Below the pieces are notes generated by a model. That model made no database searches. It saw only the letters and a list, made by a program, of their open reading frames with translations, and was not told the origin of the DNA. Source: an uncultured Opitutales bacterium (GTDB taxonomy: Bacteria > Verrucomicrobiota > Verrucomicrobiia > Opitutales > Intestinicryptomonadaceae). From it: a DNA stretch of 17,167 nucleotides. The stretch spans positions 1 to 17,167 of the forward strand of contig URYY01000028.1 in NCBI GenBank assembly GCA_900552245.1, read 5' to 3'. Position numbers and translations under genes: made by a program. This document shows, one piece after another, positions 1-7,605 of this stretch (the stretch's first letter is position 1; the number at the start of each line of letters is the position of its first letter).

Positions 1-490
1 CTATACTTGCAATTTGAATTATCGCCGGCCTCTGCCACTGGCTGTGCGCCAAAAGTAGCCAGGGGAAACCCGTAAATATAAAGGACCTAAGCCACTCTAG
101 GGCAACCCACAGCGAAGCCAAAAATAAAATAGCGCCAAACCTTCTAAAAAACGGCGCTTCACTGCTTGGCACAAACTTTTTAAGCGCCACAAGCCAAACG
201 AAAAAGAAAAGCGCCATTATTGCCGAAAGCACAACCGCAAAGAAAATTCCCGCCGGCGGATACACAAACCTAAGCCAAGCGAGAATCCCCCCCCAAGCAA
301 GCCAGGCAAATAAAAAGGAAAATATCGCCCAGCGCTTAAAACTAAAACCTCCGTTTTTGGCAAGCACATAGAGTATGGCGCCAAAGACGTAGGCTAACTC
401 CGCAACTCCGAAAGGCTCAAAGCAAAAGACGTAAAAGGCAAAAGCCAAAAGCAGCGCAAAGTACTTTGCGTATGACAATACCTTACCCAT
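1..490 (-). CDS. lnt: Apolipoprotein N-acyltransferase, N-terminal part (cut by window edge)
   Basis: The minus-strand frame starting with ATG at 490 stays open to the left edge, giving 163 residues of the N-terminal membrane half. Lnt transfers the third acyl chain onto lipoproteins in the inner membrane. I see several hydrophobic helices in a row, starting with residues about 5-24, and then the family hallmark F-T-G-F-P-W-L near residue 140. This is followed by an S-Q, P..IQIAS stretch, as in Lnt proteins just before the nitrilase domain. The Glu-Lys-Cys catalytic domain lies outside the window. The start lies 31 nt after the secA stop, so the two probably share a transcript. No strong Shine-Dalgarno sequence precedes the ATG, only a G-rich run further upstream. 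Family assignment is firm; the exact start is less certain. Confidence 0.88.
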   Translation of the reverse strand, partial: MGKVLSYAKYFALLLAFAFYVFCFEPFGVAELAYVFGAILYVLAKNGGFSFKRWAIFSFLFAWLAWGGILAWLRFVYPPAGIFFAVVLSAIMALFFFVWLVALKKFVPSSEAPFFRRFGAILFLASLWVALEWLRSFIFTGFPWLLLAHSQWQRPAIIQIASI

Positions 491-521
491 ACCAAAAGCC
501 CCTGCGCCGCCCCGCTTTAAC

Positions 522-3500
522 TTAGAAATTCTTTATGCGCCAGCCCTCGTCTCTAATTAGAGGCTCGGCCTTTTTAAATTTCATAGTTCTAGTTTCGTCG
601 CCCTTAAAGATTGTCACGACTTCATTTCTGCCTATGCGCGGCAAATCCTGAGGAACTACGCGCACATCCGGCAACTTGACCTCGCGCCTCTCGGGCTCCT
701 TAATGCGCGGCTTTTCAACTTCCGCTTGCGCAGGTTCAACGGGCTTTTGTTCCTCTTGAACCGCCTCCTGCTCGGCAGAGACGTCTATGTTGTGGGCTTT
801 CGCAATCATCGCCTGCAAAACTTCCAAGCTCGATGCGCTTCTAAAAATTGCGATGCAAACATCGTTTCTTATCTTTGAAAGCAAATTCGTAAAGTACTTG
901 TAAGATTCCGACTTGTACTCGTTCAGAGGGTCCTTCTGACCGTAGGAGCGCAAACCGACGCTCTTTCTCAAATCCTCCATCTCCGTCAGGTGATCCTGCC
1001 AATTTTTGTCAAAGGAGCGCAAGAGGACGAAACGCTCTATGAGTTTTAGAGCCTGCGGATCTTCAACTTCCTCGCGGATTTTGTAGAGAGCCTTGATTTT
1101 ATCCAAGACAATCTCCTTCATCTGAACATCGCTTTTGTCTGCAAGTTCCGAGGCCTCAAGCGATATTGGGAATCTGCTTGTTATCCAGCTGCAGAAAGAC
1201 TCCAAATCGGTTCCGGACGCAGAGCCCTTGCCCGTATAGAAGGCGGAAATTCGCTCTTCTAGCTCGTCAGATATAAGCTCAAAGACAATCTCGCGCGGGT
1301 TATCGCTTCTGAGAGTGTCATTGCGCAAGTCGTATATAACTTCGCGCTGCTTATTCAAGACGTCGTCGTACTGCAAGAGGCGCTTTCTCATCGAGTAGTT
1401 CTGCCCTTCGACGGTTTTTTGCGCGCGCTCTATGGAGCGGTTTATAATCGGGTGCTCTAAGGGCTCGCCCTCCTTGAAAGTCTTGTCGAGAATCTTAGCC
1501 ATCGGAGAGCCCGCAAAGAGCCTCATCAAATCGTCCTCAAGCGAGATTAAAAACTTTGAGTAGCCATTGTCGCCCTGACGAGCGCAACGCCCCCTAAGCT
1601 GCCTGTCTATTCTGCGCGACTCATGGCGCTCAGTGCCCAATACGTAAAGGCCGCCTAATTCGTTTACGCCCTCACCGAGCTTTATGTCGGTGCCGCGCCC
1701 CGCCATGTTTGTTGCGATAGTCACCGCCCCGCGCTGCCCCGCCTGAGCTACGATTTCAGCTTCGCGCTCATGATTTTTTGCATTTAAAACGTTGTGGGGA
1801 ATCCCCGTGCGCTGCAACATTCTGCTCAAAAGTTCGCTAGCTTCGACTGATGCAGTACCGACCAACACCGGCTGTCCGCGCTTGTGCGCCTCGACAATCT
1901 CATTTATAGCGGCGTTGTACTTTTCGCGGCGGGTTTTAAAGAATACGTCGTTTGCGTCTATTCTCTTGCAGGGCTTATTGGTCGGAATTGCCATGACGTT
2001 AAGAGCATAGATATCGTGAAATTCCTGAGCCTCAGTCTCTGCAGTACCAGTCATGCCCGCGAGCTTCTGGTAGAGCCTAAAGTAGTTTTGAATTGTGATT
2101 GTGGCGTAAGTTTTCGTCTCTCTTTCAATTTCTACGCCCTCTTTTGCCTCTATTGCCTGATGCAGGCCCTCGCTCCATCTGCGCCCGTACATTATGCGCC
2201 CCGTGTTGGGGTCAACTATGTGGACCTTGCCGTCTTGCACTACGTATTCCACGTCCTTTTCGTATAGAGAATAGGCTCTGACAAGCTGGCTTATGCAGTG
2301 TATTTCTTCGGAAACTCTAATGAGGTCGTTTTCGGCGTTTAATTTTGCCTCCTGCTTTTGCTGGGCTGTCAAATCTTTGCGAGCGTCAATATCCACAAAA
2401 ATCGTGGCCAAATCCGGAAGCACGAAGGCGTCGGGATTATCCGGAGATATGGCGTTTCTGCCAAGTTCAGTCAGGTCGGACTGGTGTTGCTTTTCGTCTA
2501 TTACAAAGTAGAGCTGCTCCTTAAAGCGGAAGCGGTCTTCCTTGCGGAAGTCCGAGGCCATCTCCATATCGAACTTGTCGAGCTTTTTGCGGACAATTCC
2601 GTGCTCCATAAGCTGGCGCAGAGTGCGATTTTTAGGCATTCCAAGCTTTACCTGCCATAGCTTTAAAATTGAATCCTCCGACAAATCTCCCTTTTGTGCA
2701 AACTCGTCGCGCGCGGCGGCGGCCAGAGAGTTGCAAAGCTTTGTCTGTAGCTTCACGACGTTTGCAACAATTGGCTTTAGGCGGATAAACGGAGCCTCGC
2801 GCTGCTCCTGAACAGGGCCTGATATAATTAGCGGCGTTCTGGCCTCGTCTATCAAAACCGAGTCAACTTCGTCAACTATGCAGTAGAAGTGGCCGTTTTG
2901 CACTTGGCTTTCGGCGTCGCTTGCCATGCCGTTATCGCGCAAATAGTCAAAGCCAAACTCGCTTGCGGTTCCGTATGTTATGTTAGCCTTATATGCCTTC
3001 TTCTTTGATTCGTTGTCCTGCATATTGTATATCCAGTCAACAGTAAGGCCCAAGAAATTAAATAGGTAACCCATCCACTGAGAGTCTCGCCTTGCCAAGT
3101 ATTCGTTTACAGTGACAAGGTGGCAGTTTCTACCTGTAAGCGCATTTAAATAAAGCGGGAGAGTGGCGACCAAAGTTTTGCCTTCGCCCGTTGCCATTTC
3201 GGCTATCATATTTTGGTGGAGCGCTATGCCGCCTATTAGCTGAACGTCGTAGTGAACCATATCCCACGTAAGTTCGTGGTCGCAAACTATGATCTTCTTG
3301 CCGCACAATCTGCGGGCGGCATTTTTTACGGCAGCAAAGGCTTCGGGCAAGAGTTTGTCCGTGGTTTCGCCCGCTGCAATGCGCTTCATAAATTCGTCAG
3401 TCTTGGCTCTGAGTTGCTCGTCGGTGAGCGATTGGTAAGACTGCTCTATGGCGTTTATCTTTGCAACGATGGGGCGAACCTTCTTGTAAAAGCGCTTATA

Positions 3501-3539
3501 GTGGTTGCCCGCGAATAACTTGAAAATTTTACTTAGCAT
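522..3539 (-). CDS. secA: Preprotein translocase ATPase SecA
   Basis: SecA is the ATP-driven motor that pushes unfolded preproteins through SecYEG. The 1005-residue protein has the Walker A motif MATGEGKT at 115-122, DEVDS at about 223 and the IDEARTPLIISG motif at 230-241. The second motor domain carries TNMAGRGTDI and a QLRGRCARQGD motif VI, where C-A replaces the more usual S-G. It is longer than the usual 830-900 residues. The extra length is mainly a charged insert at about 245-420, between the DEAD motor and the preprotein-binding region. The C-terminus has an acidic/proline linker and ends in DEGWRIKNF, without the usual CxC...CH/CC metal-binding tail that contacts SecB. Start is ATG with an AT-rich leader and no clear Shine-Dalgarno. 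lnt follows 31 nt downstream. Confidence 0.97.
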   Translation of the reverse strand: MLSKIFKLFAGNHYKRFYKKVRPIVAKINAIEQSYQSLTDEQLRAKTDEFMKRIAAGETTDKLLPEAFAAVKNAARRLCGKKIIVCDHELTWDMVHYDVQLIGGIALHQNMIAEMATGEGKTLVATLPLYLNALTGRNCHLVTVNEYLARRDSQWMGYLFNFLGLTVDWIYNMQDNESKKKAYKANITYGTASEFGFDYLRDNGMASDAESQVQNGHFYCIVDEVDSVLIDEARTPLIISGPVQEQREAPFIRLKPIVANVVKLQTKLCNSLAAAARDEFAQKGDLSEDSILKLWQVKLGMPKNRTLRQLMEHGIVRKKLDKFDMEMASDFRKEDRFRFKEQLYFVIDEKQHQSDLTELGRNAISPDNPDAFVLPDLATIFVDIDARKDLTAQQKQEAKLNAENDLIRVSEEIHCISQLVRAYSLYEKDVEYVVQDGKVHIVDPNTGRIMYGRRWSEGLHQAIEAKEGVEIERETKTYATITIQNYFRLYQKLAGMTGTAETEAQEFHDIYALNVMAIPTNKPCKRIDANDVFFKTRREKYNAAINEIVEAHKRGQPVLVGTASVEASELLSRMLQRTGIPHNVLNAKNHEREAEIVAQAGQRGAVTIATNMAGRGTDIKLGEGVNELGGLYVLGTERHESRRIDRQLRGRCARQGDNGYSKFLISLEDDLMRLFAGSPMAKILDKTFKEGEPLEHPIINRSIERAQKTVEGQNYSMRKRLLQYDDVLNKQREVIYDLRNDTLRSDNPREIVFELISDELEERISAFYTGKGSASGTDLESFCSWITSRFPISLEASELADKSDVQMKEIVLDKIKALYKIREEVEDPQALKLIERFVLLRSFDKNWQDHLTEMEDLRKSVGLRSYGQKDPLNEYKSESYKYFTNLLSKIRNDVCIAIFRSASSLEVLQAMIAKAHNIDVSAEQEAVQEEQKPVEPAQAEVEKPRIKEPERREVKLPDVRVVPQDLPRIGRNEVVTIFKGDETRTMKFKKAEPLIRDEGWRIKNF

Positions 3540-4294
3540 TATATTTGAATTGATAATATCGAAATAGATAGTGGAGATTTGCCGAATTTTAGCAACATTT
3601 TTGTTTAAAAGCCTGAGAAAATATGAAATTGGAATTAGTAACTTGCCGCAAAAATACCATTCCCTCCCACTTCAAAGCGTGAAAAGAAAGACCGATTAAA
3701 GGGTTTTAATAAAACGGATTTGCTCAAAATAAACGTCTGAGGACTTGCTTTTGACTATTAGGTGGAACGTTCAAAAAATCTATTTGCAATAAAAGCACTT
3801 TGCGAGCCCACGCGTTTTGAAGAGCTAACCCGTTTAGCCTTGCAAAAATTTGCCGCAAGCTGCGCCGGCTGCTTTACGCTTCCGAAGTCGGAGGGTTGTT
3901 ATTAAAGCCCAAACAATTAACTTTATATCTGACTTATAGACAAATAGATAAATACAAATAAGCCCGAATTCACTGGTTAATACTAATTTTCTTGTTATAA
4001 AAATTTTCCGAAAAGGATAAAAAAACTGCATGCCTCGCGTAATTTTCAATCATCAAAGGCACTCCCCTTTTGATTGTATAGATTAACTGTAAAAGACCTT
4101 GCATAAATATAGCCATAGTAAACAAATTACAGGCTAAACATTCCGCTACGAGTTTAATGCGCTTGCGATAATTATATTTGGCACTTTTTGCTCTGTGCAC
4201 GTCTGAGAGTGCGGATTATTTTTAATGCGAAAGTACTTGGTATGTAATGATTTTTTACGCGCAAATTATTTAGATACCCACACCTCATTTTTCA
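3540..4294. other. Gene-poor spacer between secA and the membrane-protein gene
   Basis: About 750 bases between divergently read genes. Open frames on either strand are short, lack ribosome binding sites and resemble nothing known, except the possible ArsR-like remnant at 3762-3905 listed separately. Small inverted repeats are visible: TCCGA-AG-TCGGA near 3881, and ATCAAA..CC/TTTTGAT around 4050-4073. Neither has a T-tract, so I do not call them terminators. The secA promoter should lie in the first 100 bases but I see no convincing -35/-10 pair. Confidence 0.5.
3762..3905 (+). pseudogene. Possible remnant of an ArsR-type winged-helix regulator
   Basis: A GTG-started frame of 47 codons reads with F-A-I-K-A-L-C-E-P-T-R-F-E-E-L at residues 8-22. 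This resembles the start of ArsR/SmtB repressors, where (F/I)KALSEPTR(L/F).IL is typical. The rest of the HTH domain is absent: after about residue 30 the sequence turns into an unrelated tail and stops. There is no Shine-Dalgarno sequence. I read it as a short decayed fragment. A chance resemblance of about 15 residues is a real alternative. Confidence 0.25.
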
Positions 4295-4324
4295 TTGACA
4301 CACTGCTCTTTTTTGCTTCATATT
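4295..4324 (+). promoter_or_regulatory. Sigma70-type promoter, predicted leaderless start
   Basis: A perfect -35 box TTGACA (4295-4300) is followed by an 18-bp spacer and CATATT (4319-4324), 4 of 6 matches to TATAAT. The ATG of the next gene begins 6 bases after the -10 box, so transcription would start at or next to the A of the start codon. That fits the absence of any Shine-Dalgarno sequence. The promoter is inferred from consensus only. Confidence 0.5.
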
Positions 4325-4330
4325 TAAATT

Positions 4331-5353
4331 ATGGAGAGTGAGGCGCGCGTTACTAAGAGAAGAGATAATTTAATTAAAATTATTCTATATTTTCTTCTGT
4401 TCTCGTCTTGCTTTTTTTCGATAGGACTTTTCACATGGCTTCCCATATGTTCTGAGTGTCTAAATATCTTTCTCGGAAACAGCATTTATTTTTACACAAT
4501 TATTTCACCGATTCCGGCCTTTGCTTTTGTGGCGCTAATTGTAAAATTGGCAAATTCACTTAAGTTTGCGAAATTAAAAACTCTGCTCTTAATGCTTGGG
4601 CTTAATGTATTTGGCATGGCGCCGGCCCTATTTGCTTCTAACTTTGGCGCGAGGCTTATCATAATTACTGTTTTATCGTCCATCGGTATTTTCTTAGCGT
4701 TTGTTGTATCGAATTTGCTTTGGAAATTCTTGAAGGGGAAATCTGAACTTTATTTTCAGATTTTATGCGTAGCATTGAGCATTCCATTTATTTTCTCGGC
4801 TTATTTTAGCGGACTTACTATCCAAAAGCGCGCGCTTGCGACATTTTTTCACAGCAAAGTCAAGGTCAGCGAATACGTAATTTCGGACAAATTTGTTTTT
4901 CCCTATTGGCAATCCGCCCGAGCGGAAATTCTCAAGCGTTGCGATTTCCGCGACTTTTCAAAAGAATTGGATTCTGTAAGGAAATGCCGCTTTAAAAAAA
5001 CAAAAGACGGTAAAAAAGAATTGAGCTTTGCTTTGGGATATTGGGGCGCAGTGTTTTCTTTCGGAATAGAAGGTGCTCAAGATATTGAGGAATCAAACCT
5101 GTATTTTAATAACTCAGGATTTCTCCTTCCTTGGGGGAAAAGCGGCGAAGAGGAATTTATTTCTGCAAATTTTAAATCCACTTCCGATGGAGGATGGTCC
5201 GCTTCCGCGAAAATATACGTTTACTGTGGCGGTAAAATCATAAAAAATTACCAATCATCCGGAGATGAGCTCATTAAAAAAGTCGCCGCCGCTGAAGCCC
5301 ACATAGATGAAATTAGGGCAATGTGGCGCGCGAACAGTCAAAGGCGCAAATAG
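4331..5353 (+). CDS. Five-helix membrane protein of unknown function
   Basis: I do not recognise this 340-residue protein. It has a basic N-terminus (KRR at 9-11), then five hydrophobic segments at about 15-38, 52-72, 84-103, 108-131 and 141-163. A soluble half of about 175 residues with mixed charge follows. The positive-inside pattern, with Lys/Arg before helix 1 and between helices 2 and 3, would place the N-terminus in the cytoplasm and the soluble half outside. The soluble part contains GYWGAVFSFGIEG near 235-247 and ends in a short charged helix. No catalytic motif is visible. ATG is chosen because the predicted promoter points to it. It stands alone, with spacers of several hundred bases on both sides. 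Confidence 0.75.
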   Translation: MESEARVTKRRDNLIKIILYFLLFSSCFFSIGLFTWLPICSECLNIFLGNSIYFYTIISPIPAFAFVALIVKLANSLKFAKLKTLLLMLGLNVFGMAPALFASNFGARLIIITVLSSIGIFLAFVVSNLLWKFLKGKSELYFQILCVALSIPFIFSAYFSGLTIQKRALATFFHSKVKVSEYVISDKFVFPYWQSARAEILKRCDFRDFSKELDSVRKCRFKKTKDGKKELSFALGYWGAVFSFGIEGAQDIEESNLYFNNSGFLLPWGKSGEEEFISANFKSTSDGGWSASAKIYVYCGGKIIKNYQSSGDELIKKVAAAEAHIDEIRAMWRANSQRRK

Positions 5354-5743
5354 CCTTGCGGAAAGATAGCCACAAAAACCACAAAGTTTCTTAAGATAAA
5401 ATTGAATAATTTTAGAAAGATTCCCACGCACAAAAAGAACATACTGCGATGCGTGAAATTTCCAAAACACCATTTGCAGGGAAAGGCTGTGAAACATTAA
5501 GCACAGATAGAATTTTAGTGTTTAGCAAAAACGATGGGCAAATGCTGCGATAAGTAGAATATGGAAATTTGCGAAATAAGGGGACAATAGAGATTCCTTA
5601 AGCGCAAGATTAAGCTAATGCTAAGACGCATTTGCAGCTACTGAAAGTTTGCAAATTACAGGTCTTCAAAGAGGGCAAAAGATTAAAACCGTGGAATCAA
5701 AATCTAAAAAATCGAGCTATCGCACAAGCTTTACTGCTCACTC
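5354..5743. other. Spacer without a recognisable gene
   Basis: No frame looks coding. The longest plus-strand reading with ATG, near 5449, gives only about 34 residues (MREISKTPFAGKGC...) and matches nothing I know. A 6-bp inverted repeat CACGCA/TGCGTG lies around 5427-5457. The only likely transcription stop for the upstream gene is the hairpin at 5745-5780. Confidence 0.45.
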
Positions 5744-5802
5744 TAAAAAAGAAGCCACAGATTAAACTGCGGCTTCTTTAAAATCTTCGGGCGAGAGGGA
5801 TT
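5744..5802. repeat. Truncated copy of the tRNA-Pro 3' end plus its terminator
   Basis: This 59-bp block repeats 5922-5978, the second copy lying inside and downstream of the tRNA-Pro gene. The copies differ by one substitution and a 2-base indel in the hairpin. The shared part includes the last 16 bases of the tRNA gene including the discriminator, the short linker and the complete terminator hairpin. The block lies in the same orientation as the intact copy and carries no anticodon or D arm, so it cannot make a tRNA. Confidence 0.85.
5745..5780 (-). terminator. Intrinsic terminator (duplicated copy)
   Basis: Read on the minus strand, AAGAAGCC-G-CAG and CTG-T-GGCTTCTT form a stem around a short loop, followed by six T residues. 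It is the near-twin of the terminator directly behind tRNA-Pro. The plus strand also pairs and has a T/A tail, so it could stop the membrane-protein transcript too. Confidence 0.7.
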
Positions 5803-5920
5803 GTACTCGCTCGCTCAAGAGAGCTCGTCTCGGCACTCGCTCAGCTCGGCTCTTTGCTTCGCAAAGCTACTCATCGAGTCCTCGATGTTCAAACCCACTT
5901 CGCGGGTTCTCATCCCTCTC
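5793..5920. repeat. Palindrome-rich insert bounded by 9-bp inverted repeats
   Basis: GAGAGGGAT (5793-5801) and ATCCCTCTC (5912-5920) are perfect inverted ends. In between lie several small perfect hairpins: CTTTGC-GAA-GCAAAG and ATCGAG-GA-CTCGAT (as read on the minus strand), and AACCC/GGGTT around the loop near 5891-5907. Repeated CTCGCTC/GAGCGAG words occur as well. The left end is shared with the tRNA 3' end. It has no coding potential. It looks like a small non-autonomous mobile repeat or a structured RNA element. Confidence 0.6.
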
Positions 5921-5922
5921 TT

Positions 5923-5957
5923 AAAAAAGAAGCCACAGATTAAACTGCGGCCTCTAA
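5923..5957 (-). terminator. Intrinsic terminator of tRNA-Pro
   Basis: It starts a few bases after the tRNA 3' end. On the minus strand a G/C-rich stem, AG.GGCCGCAG paired with CTGTGGCTTCT, is followed by T6. Placement and form suit termination of the tRNA transcript. Confidence 0.75.
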
Positions 5958-5962
5958 AATCT

Positions 5963-6036
<74 letters not shown>

Positions 6037-6052
6037 TATTGTCAAAGTTAGC

Positions 6053-6081
6053 TAAGCTGCCAGATTTATGGGCAAAGTCAA
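6053..6081 (-). promoter_or_regulatory. Candidate tRNA-Pro promoter
   Basis: On the minus strand TTGACT (6076-6081) is followed 17 bases later by AGCTTA (6053-6058), a poor -10 match, about 17 bases before the tRNA. The tRNA-Leu gene in this window has the same TTGACT -35 box. The call rests on the -35 box and position. Confidence 0.35.
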
Positions 6082-6108
6082 ATACTTTTTACTATGAATT
6101 TTTGCCGA

Positions 6109-6801
6109 CTATTTTGCGGGGCGAGGAATGCGCCTCAAAACTTGCCTCTCCGCAGCTATCGTATTTTCCTCAAGCAGTCCCGAAAATGCTGTGCACGGCA
6201 TAACTACTGCGCGCTTCATAAGTATCGCCCCCGGCTGCAAAACACTATTGCAACCCGCTTCTGCGTATTCACCCATTATCGCGCCAACCTTTCTAAGCCC
6301 CGTATTAACAATTTCGCCTTCCGGAGTCCTTACGCTCACGGAAGCCTTATCTAACCTAAGATTCGCGCATATAACTCCCGCTCCCAAGTGCGCGCCTGTA
6401 CCCAAGATAGAGTCCCCAACATAATTGTAGTGCGGGGTTGCCACCTTATCCATAAGGAGGCAGTTTTTGTATTCGCACGAATTACCTATAACGCAGTTTT
6501 CTCCTATTATGACATTGCCTCTTATGTAGGCTCCGGGGCGGATTTCAGTATTCGCGCCAATCCACGCTGGGCCGCTTATAGAGGCAAATGCCGGCAACTT
6601 CACACTCGGGTGAATGTAAACTTTGCCCTCTATGTGTACGCCTGCCGGTATGTCACTTTTCATCTCAAGGCCCGAAAAATCAACGCCTTCCAGCGCCTCT
6701 TTTATTTTTTTTAGCCAAGCCCACGGTGCTTCTTCAGGATCGAAAAACTTACTAAAAATAGATAGCGATTCCGGCAAATTAAATAGCTGCTTAGATTTCA
6801 T
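6109..6801 (-). CDS. Left-handed beta-helix acyltransferase-like protein (GlmU C-terminal type)
   Basis: The 230-residue protein starts with a helical region (about 1-45). Hexapeptide repeats of the left-handed beta-helix fold follow from about residue 50 to 205: IPAGVHIEGKVYIHPSVKL, IGANTEIRPGAYIRG, VIGENCVIGNSCEY. The stretch with N-Y-V-G-D and G-A-G-V-I-C-A-N-L-R-L-D resembles the acetyltransferase half of GlmU, which acetylates glucosamine-1-phosphate. The nucleotidyltransferase half is missing, so it is not a complete GlmU, and the substrate is uncertain. A TTG 12 codons upstream is in frame. I prefer the ATG at 6801 because a promoter-like pair overlaps the longer version and the beta-helix does not need it. 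It reads divergently from the GPP34 gene. Confidence 0.8.
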   Translation of the reverse strand: MKSKQLFNLPESLSIFSKFFDPEEAPWAWLKKIKEALEGVDFSGLEMKSDIPAGVHIEGKVYIHPSVKLPAFASISGPAWIGANTEIRPGAYIRGNVIIGENCVIGNSCEYKNCLLMDKVATPHYNYVGDSILGTGAHLGAGVICANLRLDKASVSVRTPEGEIVNTGLRKVGAIMGEYAEAGCNSVLQPGAILMKRAVVMPCTAFSGLLEENTIAAERQVLRRIPRPAK

Positions 6802-6808
6802 ATCTGCA

Positions 6809-6837
6809 AATATCGCGCATCTTGCACGATTTTTCAA
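6809..6837 (-). promoter_or_regulatory. Promoter-like pair in front of the beta-helix gene
   Basis: On the minus strand TTGAAA (6832-6837), 17 bases, then GATATT (6809-6814). The ATG at 6801 begins 7 bases after the -10 box, again predicting a leaderless or nearly leaderless message. No Shine-Dalgarno sequence is present. Confidence 0.4.
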
Positions 6838-6950
6838 TCAGAAACAAGCAAAGATTCATTCAAACTTTTTCTCAATTTCTTTTGAAAAAACTTGCAAATA
6901 TCGGAGCCTAATTTTAACCTCTGCCGCAAAACTATTAAGGAATATACACA

Positions 6951-7604
6951 ATGCTGACTTTCGCAGAAGAAATAACTTTGCTCGCCCTCGACGATAAGAC
7001 GGGGACACTCATGCACCTTCCCGAGCGCTCCTTGGATTTTGCCTTGGCAGGCGCGCTTATGCTGGAGCTCGCTTTTAAGGGCAGAATTGATACGGACGAG
7101 GCCTTTGTCGAAGTTCTTAACCGCAAGCCGACCGGAGATGTAATGTTGGATCAGGCAATGTCGCTTATTCCCAATACTCCAAATTTGACCATACAAAGCG
7201 CCCTTGCGCGCATAGCAAAAAAAGGCGATCACTGGGAGCGCAAAACCCTCGATAGCTTAGTGTCAAAGGGTGTGTTAACCAAGAAGGAGGATAAGTTCCT
7301 GTGGGTTATGCGCGAGCGCACATATCCGATTTTGGATAACGAGAAGGTTAGAGAAGTTCACGAGCGAATTAGAAGCGATGTGATGGATTCGGACCTAACT
7401 CCACCGCCTCGCGATGTCGCTTTGATTGCTCTTATGAATGCCTGCGAGCTCTCGTCTGCCGTATTTACACCAGACGAGCTTGAGAAGTATCGCGAAAGAA
7501 TAGAAAAAATCTCTAAGATGGACTTTATTGCGCAAGCTGTTGCGCATTCGATTTCCGAAATTCAAAACGCGATTTTGGAAGTTATAGCGTTTTCGGGAAT
7601 ATAA
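6951..7604 (+). CDS. GPP34 (GOLPH3-like) domain protein
   Basis: The 217-residue protein fits the GPP34 family. It opens with LTFAEEITLLALDDKTG, continues with L-D-F-A-L-A-G-A-L-M-L-E-L-A-F-K-G-R-I, has D-x-x-L-D and S-K-G-V-L-x-x-x-E in the middle, and ends with a helical stretch containing ALIALMNACELSSAVF. In eukaryotes the family binds phosphatidylinositol-4-phosphate on the Golgi. Bacterial members are mostly uncharacterised, so a membrane-surface role is only inferred. AAGGA lies 9 bases before the ATG. mtaB starts 1 nt after its stop, so the two are very likely co-transcribed. There is no signal peptide or membrane segment. Confidence 0.85.
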   Translation: MLTFAEEITLLALDDKTGTLMHLPERSLDFALAGALMLELAFKGRIDTDEAFVEVLNRKPTGDVMLDQAMSLIPNTPNLTIQSALARIAKKGDHWERKTLDSLVSKGVLTKKEDKFLWVMRERTYPILDNEKVREVHERIRSDVMDSDLTPPPRDVALIALMNACELSSAVFTPDELEKYRERIEKISKMDFIAQAVAHSISEIQNAILEVIAFSGI

Positions 7605-7605
7605 G

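Noticed and set aside
3834..4200. Two overlapping minus-strand frames of 71 and 76 codons
   Set aside because: No ribosome binding site, atypical composition, mutual overlap and no recognisable motif.
6799..6837. TTG at 6837 as start of the beta-helix gene
   Set aside because: The extra 12 residues overlap a promoter-like pair and add nothing to the fold; ATG at 6801 is preferred.
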